This document shows positions 23,881-34,610 of a stretch of 64,000 nt of DNA, piece after piece (positions within the stretch are counted from its first letter, which is position 1; each line of letters starts with the position of its first letter). Location of the stretch: positions 16,616,001 through 16,680,000 of the forward strand of contig OY783209.1 of the NCBI GenBank assembly GCA_963678705.1. Direction: 5' to 3'. Made by a program: the position numbers and the translations under genes. This stretch comes from Panorpa germanica (taxonomy: Eukaryota; Arthropoda; Insecta; Mecoptera; Panorpidae). Under the pieces are notes generated by a model, which worked only from the letters and a program-made list of their open reading frames with translations, had not been told where the DNA came from and searched no databases.

Positions 23881-26470
23881 TTGTGAATAAAAAAAGATAT
23901 TTGATAAATTGAAAATAATGCAAAATATTATTTTTAAGTAATTTTCGCTAAAATATATCATTTTTTAAATTTATATTTCCTTATTTTGTTATAAATCCTT
24001 TATTTACAGTAATAAAGCACTGTATTGACCAGTCTCCAGTGCCCCGCCCATAAGCCCAAATCGTCACCTCTTAGCTCCATGCTCTCTTACGTTTCCGAAC
24101 TTTTAATTTGATTTCTCTAAACTTCCGTTATGGAGCGCCTCCTACTTTTAGCACTCTGCATCGCTTCTTCCCTGAGCATCGTCGGTCCTTAGAGTACTTT
24201 CACAGCGCCCCCGCTGCGTAAAATTATCATTAACCATAATGAAGCACAGTATTGAACAATGTCCACTTGCAACACTACAGCCCACCTGAGCATCATCGCT
24301 CATTTGGGCACTTTTCTATTCCCCCCGTTTAGCGCAATCATTAAATAATCCTGCGCTTCCACCCCCTGCGTACTACTCTCTTAACAATTAGTTTTCAAAA
24401 TTAATACTTTACTGGTAACCTGCATACTAAATTTCATCCTTAGAAGTACATTATTTTTTAATAATTATTCGATAAGATAAATCTTTGATAAAGTTTTCAC
24501 TAATTTCAATGTAAACCTACTAATTACATCAATTCATTTATGTTTTTAGGAAAGCCTAGCAGTTCGCTCCTAATAATCTCATCTCTAGGCCTTTTCCTTC
24601 CCGTTATTGCACTTTCGATTCAATCCCTATACCCCGCCACCCTCACTTTCAGCACCAAAGCACATATTCTGCAATACGGTTACCTCCCTGAGCCATTATA
24701 ATCTATCGCCACTTCTTCTAACACCACCGTTACTTAGAACTGAACCCCAGCGCCACACTCTTCTCCAATCAGACACTACCAATTCGATATTACAGCAATT
24801 CATTTACATGATTAAAACTGTACTGTAATCTTACACTCTATATTTCGTATTTATATTTACGTTATAATATTAGTCTCCCCATTAATCCCCGCTCCTGAAA
24901 TAAAATTGTCAAATTTTAGGCATAGCAATCCATTTTGCTCGTAACAACTCTTTCTACCTTTATCTACCCCTACTTTTATAAATGATCGAAATTTCAAAAT
25001 TGAGTTCTTTGGCAAAGCGTTTTCTCGCCCTTACTTCCCCAATTTCACGCCGCTACTAAGGTTAAATTTATTTTCGCAAATATGCACATGCATAGTTTCT
25101 ATTTTTTCACTTTTTCTATTTTTTGACATTTAGGGCTGTTAACTATTTCCCCCCTATACCCCTCACTCCTGTTCGATTTCACAGCACAACAAACGCACCA
25201 AAAATCAATCCAATTCTACTACTGAATGTAATTTGAATATCTGACTTATAGAGAACTATTTAGCTTCTATTTAACGTTCTACATGCAAAATATCATCGTT
25301 GTACCTCTATATTGTTCTTATACTTGATTTATCAGCACCCCCCCCCCACTTTAATGTTGCACTTAAGAAAATGTAGTTCTTTTTATATTTTCGTAATAAA
25401 TATGTCAATCTATATCTGCATACTAAATTTTAGCTTTGTATTTAAATTTTAGCATTAGTACCCCCCACATACCACCGCTACTGAACAAGTTTGTCAAATT
25501 TTAGCACGAGGATCTATTTTATTTGTATCTAAGAATATATATTCTAAACTATAGCCTTTCATCGCCATGTATTTCAAATATCTGGTTTTTGACCCCCAGC
25601 GCCCGCCGCCTCTGGAAAGTTGCAAATTTCTATAGTGTGTCTTTAATGACACTCTATATATGGCCCCCGTTCCAAATTTTAACGTTCTACCCCCCACAAA
25701 CCTCCGCTACTGAACAAGTTTGTCAAATTTTAGCACGAGGATCTATTTTATTTGTATCTAAGAATATATATTCTAAACTATAGCCTTTCATCTCCATATA
25801 TTTCAAATATCTGGTTTTTGGCCCCCAGCGCCCGCCGCCTCTGGAAAGTTGCAAATTTCTATAGTGTGTCTTTAATGACACTCTATATATGGCCCCCGTT
25901 CCAAATTTTAACGTTCTAGCTCTGTTGCGACATTGCCCCCAAAAAATCACGCCGCTACTGAATTAAAATTTTGGTAATCCAATTATTGGCAAACATGCAC
26001 AATTAGTGTCTTAATACATACCCAAAGTTTTAATACTACTTTTTCAATATTTCTGGCTTTTATTGTCTCAACTCCCGCCGCCACTGGAAATTTGGGGCTG
26101 TTTATTTTTTTCCATTAATAACTGTCTACAGCGAGCCTACATATTAAATTTGAACGTCCTAACTCTATTCTAACATTGCCCCCAGAAATTCGCGCCGCTA
26201 CTGAACTCAAATTTCAAATTTCCAAGTATCGGAAAATGTGCACAATTATGATCTCAATACACATACCAAATTATAGTTTTCTATCTTTTCTAGTTCGTCA
26301 GATATTAGCAAAATTATTTTTTAGAATTTTTCAGTTTTTCCAGTATAAGTTTTTCCACGGAAATTCAGGGGAAAATGCAGGGACGTAGAAAGTCTTAGAA
26401 ATTCGTCCTTTACATCATACCAAAATTTGAAGAACTTTGTAGGCGCCGATTAGAAGATACCATATACGAT
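23881..26470. repeat. Decayed C-rich periodic array
   Basis: Runs of C with GCC (for example CCGCTACTGAA and CGCCGCCTCTGGAAA) recur between AAATTT-rich stretches. The best-preserved part has them at about 25,477, 25,604, 25,706, 25,833, 25,957, 26,075 and 26,193, i.e. a spacing of roughly 103-127 bp. Looser C-rich clusters continue back to about 24,040 and into the NR repeat (23,350-23,470). The short frames here are open readings of the repeat. No family is recognised. Confidence 0.6.
25477..25934. repeat. 229-bp tandem duplication within the array
   Basis: Units 25,477-25,705 and 25,706-25,934 begin GCTACTGAACAAGTTTGTCA and are nearly identical (differences such as CGCCATGTATTT versus CTCCATATATTT). 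They are much more alike than the neighbouring units, so this is a recent duplication of a two-motif unit. Confidence 0.88.
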
Positions 26471-26482
26471 TTTGTTACCGGA

Positions 26483-26503
26483 TATATATATATATATATA
26501 AAT
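26483..26503. repeat. TA microsatellite
   Basis: An uninterrupted AT/TA dinucleotide run follows GTTACCGGA and ends in AAATAAATAAC. Confidence 0.85.
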
Positions 26504-26569
26504 AAATAACGCTTTATATAAATATCTATGAGTTCTTATGAGTTTTCCATGTTAAATTGGAACATTACG

Positions 26570-27105
26570 AACATTATAATAGTAGATAAAGTAAAGTTTA
26601 ACTCTTAGAATTCAATACAATTTTACTATTTCAAAATTAGCTCTCACATATAAAATATTATTTATATTCCATATAAGTTTTCTTGTGTTCGCGATTTTTT
26701 CGTAAATAAATAATTCTATTTATTTTACCAATTCGAATTTGTTGTTTTCTGTTGCTGTTTTGTTATTGTTTTGTTATTGTTTGTCGTTGTTTATTGGTTG
26801 ATGTTGGATGTTGAATATTGAATATTTATTATATTATTGAATGGTTTTGTTAGATATTGAGAATTAAAAAAAACAAAGGAAAAAAATTATAAGAAATGTC
26901 AAAAGAAATATACTGAAGTTGTGATATGAGTTTTGAAGTCTGATATTAGAGACTTATCACTATGTTTTAATTGTATTACCGGCGTTGTCCGTATGTGTTA
27001 TATTTAGTTAATAAGTGTGTGTGCAATGTGCGTCTGTCGTAACAATTACCGTTGTCTACAAATTAATTATAAGGAGTCGTAATGAAATAATTCAAACTTC
27101 AAGAC
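26570..27105 (+). repeat. Dispersed AT-rich repeat, copy 2
   Basis: Same orientation and order of landmarks as 281-750, with extra TTGTTATTGTTTTG units near 26,755-26,790 and an insertion GTGCAATGTGCGTCTGTCG near 27,022. It ends at the same AAGGAGTCGTAATGAAATAA string. Confidence 0.75.
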
Positions 27106-27109
27106 TTCC

Positions 27110-27293
27110 TTGTCAATGTCCATTCCGGTGATCTCACTCATAAATTGACCTAAAGTGGGGGATGGTGGTCTGGAACTTGTCTTTGTCATTGTCTGGGAGG
27201 TGGTTTAATGTCTAAATTGGTTTTAATAAGTCTGCGGCGCTTTCCTTGCAGAAGAACGTTTGTAGTAAATTCTACATTCCTATCCTGACTCAT
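27110..27293 (-). pseudogene. Possible transposon ORF1 N-terminal fragment
   Basis: From ATG at 27,293 the minus strand reads MSQDRNVEFTTNVLLQGKRR before a stop. Another frame reads RPPSPTLGQFMSEITGMDID down to 27,110. The second piece looks like ordered coding sequence of an insect retrotransposon ORF1, but I cannot place the family. The frame break shows it is dead. An unrecognised AT-rich stretch (27,294-27,614) separates it from chimera 2. Confidence 0.35.
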
Positions 27294-27614
27294 GGTTATA
27301 CTTATTTATTGCTAACCCTCAAAGGGGTTGCAATAATAAAAACAACAAACAATTTAAGTCCCACACATAAAAACATACAAGTATATGTCAATAATAAATA
27401 TAAATTATAAATATAAATTGTTCAAATGTCAATATTAAAATTATTTAAATGTCAACAATATGGCCGCGACAAATGTCAAAATAATTGAGGTTATTTTTAT
27501 GAGATTTATAAAATCAGATATTAAATTAATTTCACAAATTCTGACCTTTATTATTATTTTAATGTCTTCGCCGTGTCTTCATTCACTATAAAACACACCT
27601 TTCACTTTATATAC

Positions 27615-29390
27615 ATCAATATCTTCAACACTGTATCTACAATTTAAACTTTTGCATTCGTTTTATACATAACCTCCGTGTACAGAACTAATGGCCTGTT
27701 GTTCGTTAATTGTGGTGCTAGACAGTATACTAGATGCTAAGAAGGCTTGTTTGTTATCACAGAGCTGCATATATTGCAAAAAAGATGACATTTTTTTAAT
27801 TCTAATTTGATGTTGTTGTTCAAGATGGCGTTTGAGGTTTTGTATAGAAGTTGTCCAGGCAAAGCATTTAAACATTTTGTCACAACCTGTTTCAGTGCAA
27901 GTCATTGCATCTGGTGTTCGGAAGTATATTGTTAACTATTTATTTTGTCTTGTGGGTTGATTATTCATAATTAAATTAGAGCATAATATCATATTCTCAT
28001 CATTAATAGTTACATTATTAATACCGTCATTATTAACATTAAAGTGATTCACAGAGTTATTTGATGACGAAGACGATTCTGAGTTTGAGAAGTCAGGGTC
28101 TTTTAAAGAGTCATCGACACTTTCTTCAAATATATTATTTGAAGGTATTATTTCCGGGGATTTGAATGTATTTGATGGAATGTTTCCTTTTTTACTTCCT
28201 GGTAATATAATGTCATCACTGATAATGTTTGTCGCATTTGCTGCCTTTGAGTCAACCCCTCCAGCATTCAATTGAAACACGTCATCAGTGATGTCACTGT
28301 TTTTCCTTGATTGGATCGTGATGAGGTCACACAGCGGGATGTTGATTGGGTGAGGAGATTTAAGTGATTGGGAAAGGGGAGGATCCTTCGAAATACTTTG
28401 ACCTCTTGGAGTTGTTGGTTGATGATATTTCAAATGACTTTGTTAGTCTCTTAGGCTTTACTAAGTATATTGTTGGAACTATACTGCCTTTTTCTATATT
28501 TTTGTTGTTATGTTTATTTTTCAACCGAGTGTCTAATAATTTTACTAATTCTGCAAGATCGGTTTTAATGTTTTTTTAGGCAACTCTTTAGAGGCTTGAG
28601 ATTTTAGTTTAATAATAATAGAATTTGACACATTTAGTACACTGTCATCAATGTTTATTTGACTATGAAGAGATTGTTTCAACGAAATATTAAAAATTGT
28701 GGAAGAATTTTCAGTCTTAGTTTTTGAAGATGATGAGAAAAACATTTTTGGACAATTTACTAATTCCTGTATAATTTTATCTTTTGCTGATAAGTTAATT
28801 AAAGGGGGTGATGATAACAAATTCAAATTTTCCGTTAATGATGAATTTAGGAATACTAATGAGTTGTCTAATGATATAGAAATTTTGTTGAAATTTTTTT
28901 CATAAAAGTCTCGTTTAGCTTGTCAATTCTTTTGTTGTTTGCGGTGTTAGGCAGTATAATCAAATATAGTAGCATCAGTTCTCCAGTGCGCTGATTTTTC
29001 AGCTGGTGGACGCTGATAAATGTCAGGTTAACTGCTGTGAGGCTCTGCTCAATTGATGTCACTTTAGTGTTAAACGGTAGACCTCGAATAACTCGTTTGA
29101 TGGGCAACTCACCTACATCAGTTGTCAATGCAGCATATTTGACATTACTGTTGTCAAGTGCTGCAGTTGCTGCGCGGTGTTGGTCGGCGTTATCAAAGTA
29201 AATATTCAGAACACCCTTCAAATTGTCGTTCTTGGTGATCAGCTTGATCGTTCTTGGTTACTTTCATAATAAGAATCGTGATGTCATAAAGTGTCATCTC
29301 TTGAATAAATCGCACTTCTATATAGGAAATCTTGCAAATCTCGCAAGCGACGTCTGTTTTTTGTGTGTGGCTTGAATTTCATGTCAAAAT
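27615..29390 (-). pseudogene. Chimeric LINE ORF fragment, copy 2
   Basis: The fuller copy of the unit at 21.7-23.1 kb. Minus strand order: CEICKIS, NADQHRAATAALDN, YAALTTDVGELPIKRVIRGL, VHQLKNQRTGELM and NTANNKRIDKLNETF. This is the PRE_C2HC-type domain of Jockey ORF1, where it sits before zinc knuckles. It then passes, near 28,905, directly into R-family sequence (LDNSLVFLNSSL, LSAKDKIIQELVNCPKMFF), a KPKRLTKSFEISS block, PLCDLITIQSRKNSDITDD, DPDFSNSESSSSSNNS and the C2H2 finger CTETGCDKMFKCFAW..NLKRHLEQQH. It stops after the finger. Several frameshifts are present. Confidence 0.75.
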
Positions 29391-30112
29391 GGTAATTACA
29401 TCTTTAAATTGAAATAATAAATATACTCGTTCTATATTAATTTAACATGTAATAACAATTAATTTTTCATACAAACTGACTAAGAAAATATATTTTTTTT
29501 ATCAAAATAAAAAATATTTTCAATTTATGCGTATTTGACCAACTTTTTTTCAAATTTTGGAATTTTTTTTTTTGGATACGAAACTTAGTTACCAAAGTTA
29601 GAATATATTCAAAATTTCAACTTTCTAGCACAGTTTTTACACTCGGAAATTACTGCCCCCCGTGCCCCCAAATAAAATTTTGAAATTTTGAATTTTTCTT
29701 TTATTAATAATATACTTAATTATTCCAGAATATAAACTTTCTCCAAAGTTTTCTACCGGGCCCCCGAATTTCTTCAACCACCTCTTTTTCAATTTTTAAA
29801 TTTCTAATTTTTGAGAAATGTCAGCTTAAAATACCTTAATACACATGCAAAATTTCAACTTTCTATCTTTTACGATTTAAAAGTAATTCAGCAAAAAAGG
29901 CTCACTTTTTTTCCAGTTTTTCCAAAATTACGGGTTTCCAGGAAATTCAGGGAAAAATCCGGAGACGCCAAAAGTCTTAAAATTTTTTTCTCTACGAAAC
30001 AGGCAATTTTCGAAAAAAATGACGTTGCCGTTTTCTCGCTGCCATACAAAATTTACTACCAAACATATAAGAATATAAGATCCGTAGAGTTTACCCCCGT
30101 CGCAATGCGACG
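29391..30112. repeat. NR repeat, copy upstream of chimera 2
   Basis: Nearly the same sequence as 23,096-23,860, including CTACCGGGCCCCCGAATTTC and the GACGCCAAAAGTCTT block. It ends at CCCCCGTCGCAATGCGACGT near 30,092-30,112, where GTCGC-AAT-GCGAC can form a small hairpin. Confidence 0.78.
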
Positions 30113-30149
30113 TCCTTTTGTCGTGTATGATTTGAATCCAATAAAATAA

Positions 30150-30585
30150 TTCGTAATTACATTTCATATTCAGTTCTATTTTTAAATTGAAATAATAAAT
30201 AAACTCGTTACACATATAAATTGACTAAAAAATATATTTTTTTTATCAAAATAAAAAATATTTTCAATTTATGCGTTATTTGACCAACGTTTTTTTAAAA
30301 TTTGGGATTTTTTTTTTCGATTCGTAAATAAGTTACCAAGGTTAGCCTACATACAAAATTTCAATTTTCTAGCACAATTTTTACTCCTGGCAAATACTGC
30401 CCCCGTGCCCCCCAATAAAATTTTGAAATTTTGAATTTTTTTTTATTGATAATATACTTAATTATTCTAGAATCCAGAATATGAACTTTCTCCAAAGTTC
30501 CCTAACGGGCCCCCGAATTTCTTCAACCCCCCCTTTTTCAATTTTTGAATTTCTAATTTTTGAGAAATGTCAGCATTGAATACTG
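30150..30585. repeat. NR repeat, partial third copy
   Basis: Repeats the first two thirds of the preceding copy (TAATAAATAAACTCGTT start, CTGCCCCCGTGCCCCCCAAT, CTAACGGGCCCCCGAATTTC). It breaks off after GAGAAATGTCAGCATTGAATAC and abuts the truncated 3' end of R-A. The 30,113-30,149 join carries the GTGTATGATTTGAATCC segment seen inverted at 16.3 and 16.7 kb. Confidence 0.72.
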
Positions 30586-30589
30586 TAAT

Positions 30590-33500
30590 TTGATGTCCAA
30601 TTGTGGCAATGGCTTTTGTATCGGCATTACGAGGGATAATATTAAAACCTACAAGGGCGCCAAGTGAGATCGCTCGATGTCATCTTCTTTAAGGTTGCGG
30701 ATGTTTACATTATTGATCTTGAAACATGGTGGATTGTTCAATGCATTGAATTGCATTGCAAAACATTTCTTGGGGTTGATAAGCAGCCCCACACGTTTTG
30801 CTTGCGAGCTTGTTAAATCAATAAGTTCTTGTAAATGCGTGTTACTATTACCTATAAGAATTATGTCGTCCGTATGCTATTACTGTGTTTAAGGTTTGAG
30901 CCTTGTAATTGACGAATTATGGGGTCAATTGCTATATTAAACAACAATCCACTAAGTGGGCAGCCCTGCTTTATTCCGCTGTTTAGATTAATAGGTTCTG
31001 TATATCCATTAGCAGTTAAAACTCTCGTTGTATTATTGGTATATATATCTTCAATAATATTTACAAAAGTGTTACCTGCGCCTGCAGCAGTCAATGTATT
31101 TATAAGAGCTTTGTGTGGTATAGAGCCAAATGCATTTGCAAAATCTATTTATCCAATAGATGTTTTGTTGACTTTGGAAGACTTAGCTTTTCTGATGAGA
31201 GTTTGCAATATGTAGTTATTTTCAAACACTCCATCAAAAAGCAAGAACCCTTTCTGGCAATAGCTCAAAACATTATTATTAACTAGCCAATCGGTAAGTC
31301 TAGATATTAACAATCCGGTATATATTTTATAAATAGTACGACAGATTGCGATTGGACGCCAATTTGTTATCTCCGCTTCACTACCTTTTTTATGTATTAA
31401 TATAATTGTTGAGATTTTCCAGGGTGACGGTATGCGCTTGTATTTCAAGCAACAGTTTAAAATATGAGTTAGGATTTTGCAACTCGGATCAGAAGGGCGC
31501 CAATGTCTGTAAGTTAACCTGTCATCTCCTGGGGACGAATTCTCAAATTTTCTTAATCTAATTGATACCTCAGGTGGTGTAATTTTCCTGGTATTTACCT
31601 CCTCTCGCACGCCTTCCTCTACGGTAGGGTATATATCATTAGGGTATTCTATAAAGGTTAATGTTTTTGTGAAGTGGTTATAAATGTCCTGTTTGTTGAT
31701 TTGGCATGTTGTGCTATTTTCTCCCATTATTAAACGCATGGCTTGTCTTCTGTTACGTTTATACAATTTCTGTATAAATTTTGCGTCATTAATGTCACCT
31801 ATATATTGCGTGCTTTTGCGACATAATTGGGATCTCTGACTGGGAGTTTGACAATTTTACCTGCCTCAATAGTTATTTCTGTCAAAATGTGTTCGAAATT
31901 TTCCCAATTATGTGAATTTATATTACCATTTATTATATTTAGTAAAGCGTCATTAAAGCCATTTAATGGTGAATCATCTGAAATATCATCAGGTAAACGT
32001 GGAAAGTTGTCATTTATGATTTCAGGTTCCTCGTCTATATCGGAGTTGTTGATATCTGCTGCATGAGGACTTAGAGGCAATGTGAAATCTGAAATCATAC
32101 TGTTTATTGTGGAAGCTTGGGATGGAATATGCTCTAAATTAATGACTGGTGAAATGGTAGTAATAACGGTATCTGGTATTGTAGGAATCTCATTTGTAGT
32201 CGCAATTACTGTAGATGGAATTATAGGTGATGGGATGTTAATAATAATAGGTGCTGTCACAGAAGGAAAAGGTGTTCTAGTCATAATAGGTAAATTTGAT
32301 ACAATAGGTGATACAAAATTTTGTTCTGCAATGTCGTTGTTATTGTTGGTTCCACGATTACGTCCATGGTACCTACGCTTGCGTCGACGCGTGTCTGGAG
32401 GGCTGATTTCAGACCCAGGTGGATTGATTTTATTTTCCAGATCACTTCTTCGATGTTATCGCTCGTGGTTCACGACACCCTGATTCGAAGGACAGGTGTA
32501 TTCGCAATACTAGCATTTAAATCTGAATTGGACCAATGGCTTGTCGTTTATTGGGATTGGTGCTAAGCAGTAGACCAGATGCCAAGAGGGCTTATTTGTA
32601 ACAACAGAATGGCAGATATTACAGAAAAATATTACGTTTTTTATTCTTGTCTGATGTTGCTGTTCTAGATGTCGTTTCAGATTCTGCTTTGATGCTGTCC
32701 ATGCAAAGCATTTTAACATTTTATCGCATCCAGCTTCCGTGCAAGTCATTGCCTCAGGTGTTGGAAAATATATGGTTAAAGAATCATTCTGTCTTGTGGG
32801 TTGATTGTTGAGTATCAGGTTAGAACTAAGTATTGTATTTGTATCATTTTGGTTTATATTGTTAGTAGCGTTATTGATATTGTTACGATCTTCTGACTTA
32901 GAAGAAGATGAAGATGATTCTAAGTTTTAGAAATCAGGATCAATTATTGAATCGTTTAAACTTTCTTCAGATGAGTTGTTTGTAGATTCCGGGGATTTTG
33001 ATGGATTAGACGGAGTGTCTCCTTTTTCACTTCCTAGTAATGTAGCGGCATTATTGATAACGTTTATCGCATTTGTTGCCTTCAAGTCAACCCATTCAGC
33101 ATCCAAATGAAACACGTCATCAATAATACCACTACTTTTCCTTGGTTGGATCAAAGGGTCACACAGCGGGATGGTGATTGGCTGGGGAGATCCATGTGAC
33201 TGGGAAAGGGGAGGATCCTCCGGATTTGGTCCAAACCTCTTGGTGTTGGTAGTTGAAGAATTGCCAAAAGACTTTGTCAGTTTTTTAGGCTTCACCAAGT
33301 AAATTGGTGTTACTATTTTGCCTTTCTCTGTACTATTGGTACTATTTTTATTTTTTAAACGTGTCCAATAATTTTATAATTTCAGCGAGATCAGTTTTAA
33401 CATTTTTTACTACTTTATCCTCTAAAATCTCAAACCTGTAATTAGTTGGCTTTGCAGGCAACTCTTTAGAGGTTGGAGACTTTAGTTTATTGTTGGTATC

Positions 33501-34362
33501 ATTTGATACATTCGAAAAACTTTCATTGTTGTTATTTTGACCACGATTACTATTTTGTTCCAACGAATTGTTCGAATTTGTGGAAGAAATTTCGATTTTT
33601 GAATTAGATGTAAATGACATTTGCGGACACTTCTCGGTCAAATCTCTAATAATTTTATCTTTAGGAGATAAATTGGTTAAATGGGTTGTTGGTAATAAGT
33701 TGAAATCTTTTGGTAGAAATGAATTTAAAAAAATTAACAATTTATCCAGAGATTTAGAGATTTTATTAAGGTTGTGATTTTCAAATGGTGCAGATGGTTG
33801 AGTTAAGTTTAAACTATTTGAGGCAAACGGTTTAATTTTATTGTCAGTAATTTTGCTTAATGCAATTTTCTCAGAACTAATTGATAATAACTTATTTAAT
33901 TTCAATTCTTCTGCATAAGATAGTGAAGTATTGTTTGAATTATTAACAGAAAATAAATCACTTAAATTATTGCTTATTATTGATTTTTTTGAATACTCTG
34001 ATATTATTGAACATAATTTATCATCATTTATGGCAGTACTATTGATGCTAATTGAGTTATTATGTTTATTGACATCTTTGTTTAACTTTATATTTGTTTT
34101 AACCACAGTATCTGAATGTAAATTTAATTTTTCATCTGAATCTGTTGATTCAGATTTAGAACTCGAAACATTAGGAGAGGAAATGATTGAAGATTGGGAA
34201 ACATTTGGGGTTGAACTTACCCTGTGAGAATAGAATTTTTTTGTTTTTATCGGAGTAAGTTTGACACTATTGTTAGTACTATTAGAAAAATTTAATTTAG
34301 AAACAGTTTTTAATTTTGAAGCTGAAATTTTATTTAAAACATTTTTCTAGAGACTACTGTGG
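30590..34362 (-). pseudogene. R-A: R2/NeSL-type LINE ORF, middle and RT part
   Basis: Minus-strand continuation of R-A beyond the Jockey insertion. Order: Asn/Ser-rich region with SLSYAEELKLN (34.1-33.35 kb); Pro/Ser-rich PEDPPLSQSHGSPQ; DPDF-stop-NLESSSSS; first C2H2 finger CTEAGCDKMLKCFAW..NLKRHLEQQH (about 32.7); second finger FRFKC..YCEYTCPSNQGVVNHER (about 32.5); basic PPDTRRRKRRYHGRNR; NYVAKARN; YKRNRRQAMRLIMGE; RT fingers NSSPGDDRLTYRHW, WRPIAICRTIYK; a stop where Trp is expected before IDFANAFGSIPH; SGIKQGCPLSGLLFN; then AYADD broken by a 2-base deletion near 30,870. It ends in the GAPVGF region at about 30,590, so thumb, zinc knuckle and endonuclease are missing. The frame is interrupted several times. 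Confidence 0.85.
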
Positions 34363-34514
34363 GCACTGCGCGCTGCAGGCGCGCAAATGAGTTACGTGGT
34401 GCCTGTACTTAAACAATGACCACTCATTTCACTTGTTTATGTTTTCTTGGGTTGATTTTCTTCTCTAAGTGGAGTCTTTAGATTTATATTTAACGTCCAA
34501 CAGGGATCCCTCTG

Positions 34515-34562
34515 TGATTTCCCCCTGTTGATTTACCCCCTCTTGAGTTTTCCCCTCTTAGG
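34515..34562 (-). repeat. 15-bp minisatellite block in Jockey 3' UTR
   Basis: About three units of the form GATTTCCCCCTGTTG / GAGTTTTCCCCTCTT, the same motif that forms the long repeat in ORF1 at 37.8-38.0 kb, in the same orientation, about 50 bp after the ORF2 stop. Confidence 0.75.
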
Positions 34563-34610
34563 TGTTCGATTTGGAAAACGAGCTCTGGAAAGGCCGCTGA
34601 CATCTACTTT

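Noticed and set aside
25494-25950. Two similar 67- and 75-codon minus-strand frames
   Set aside because: They are the two units of the 229-bp tandem duplication; frame identity reflects DNA identity, and no homology is seen.
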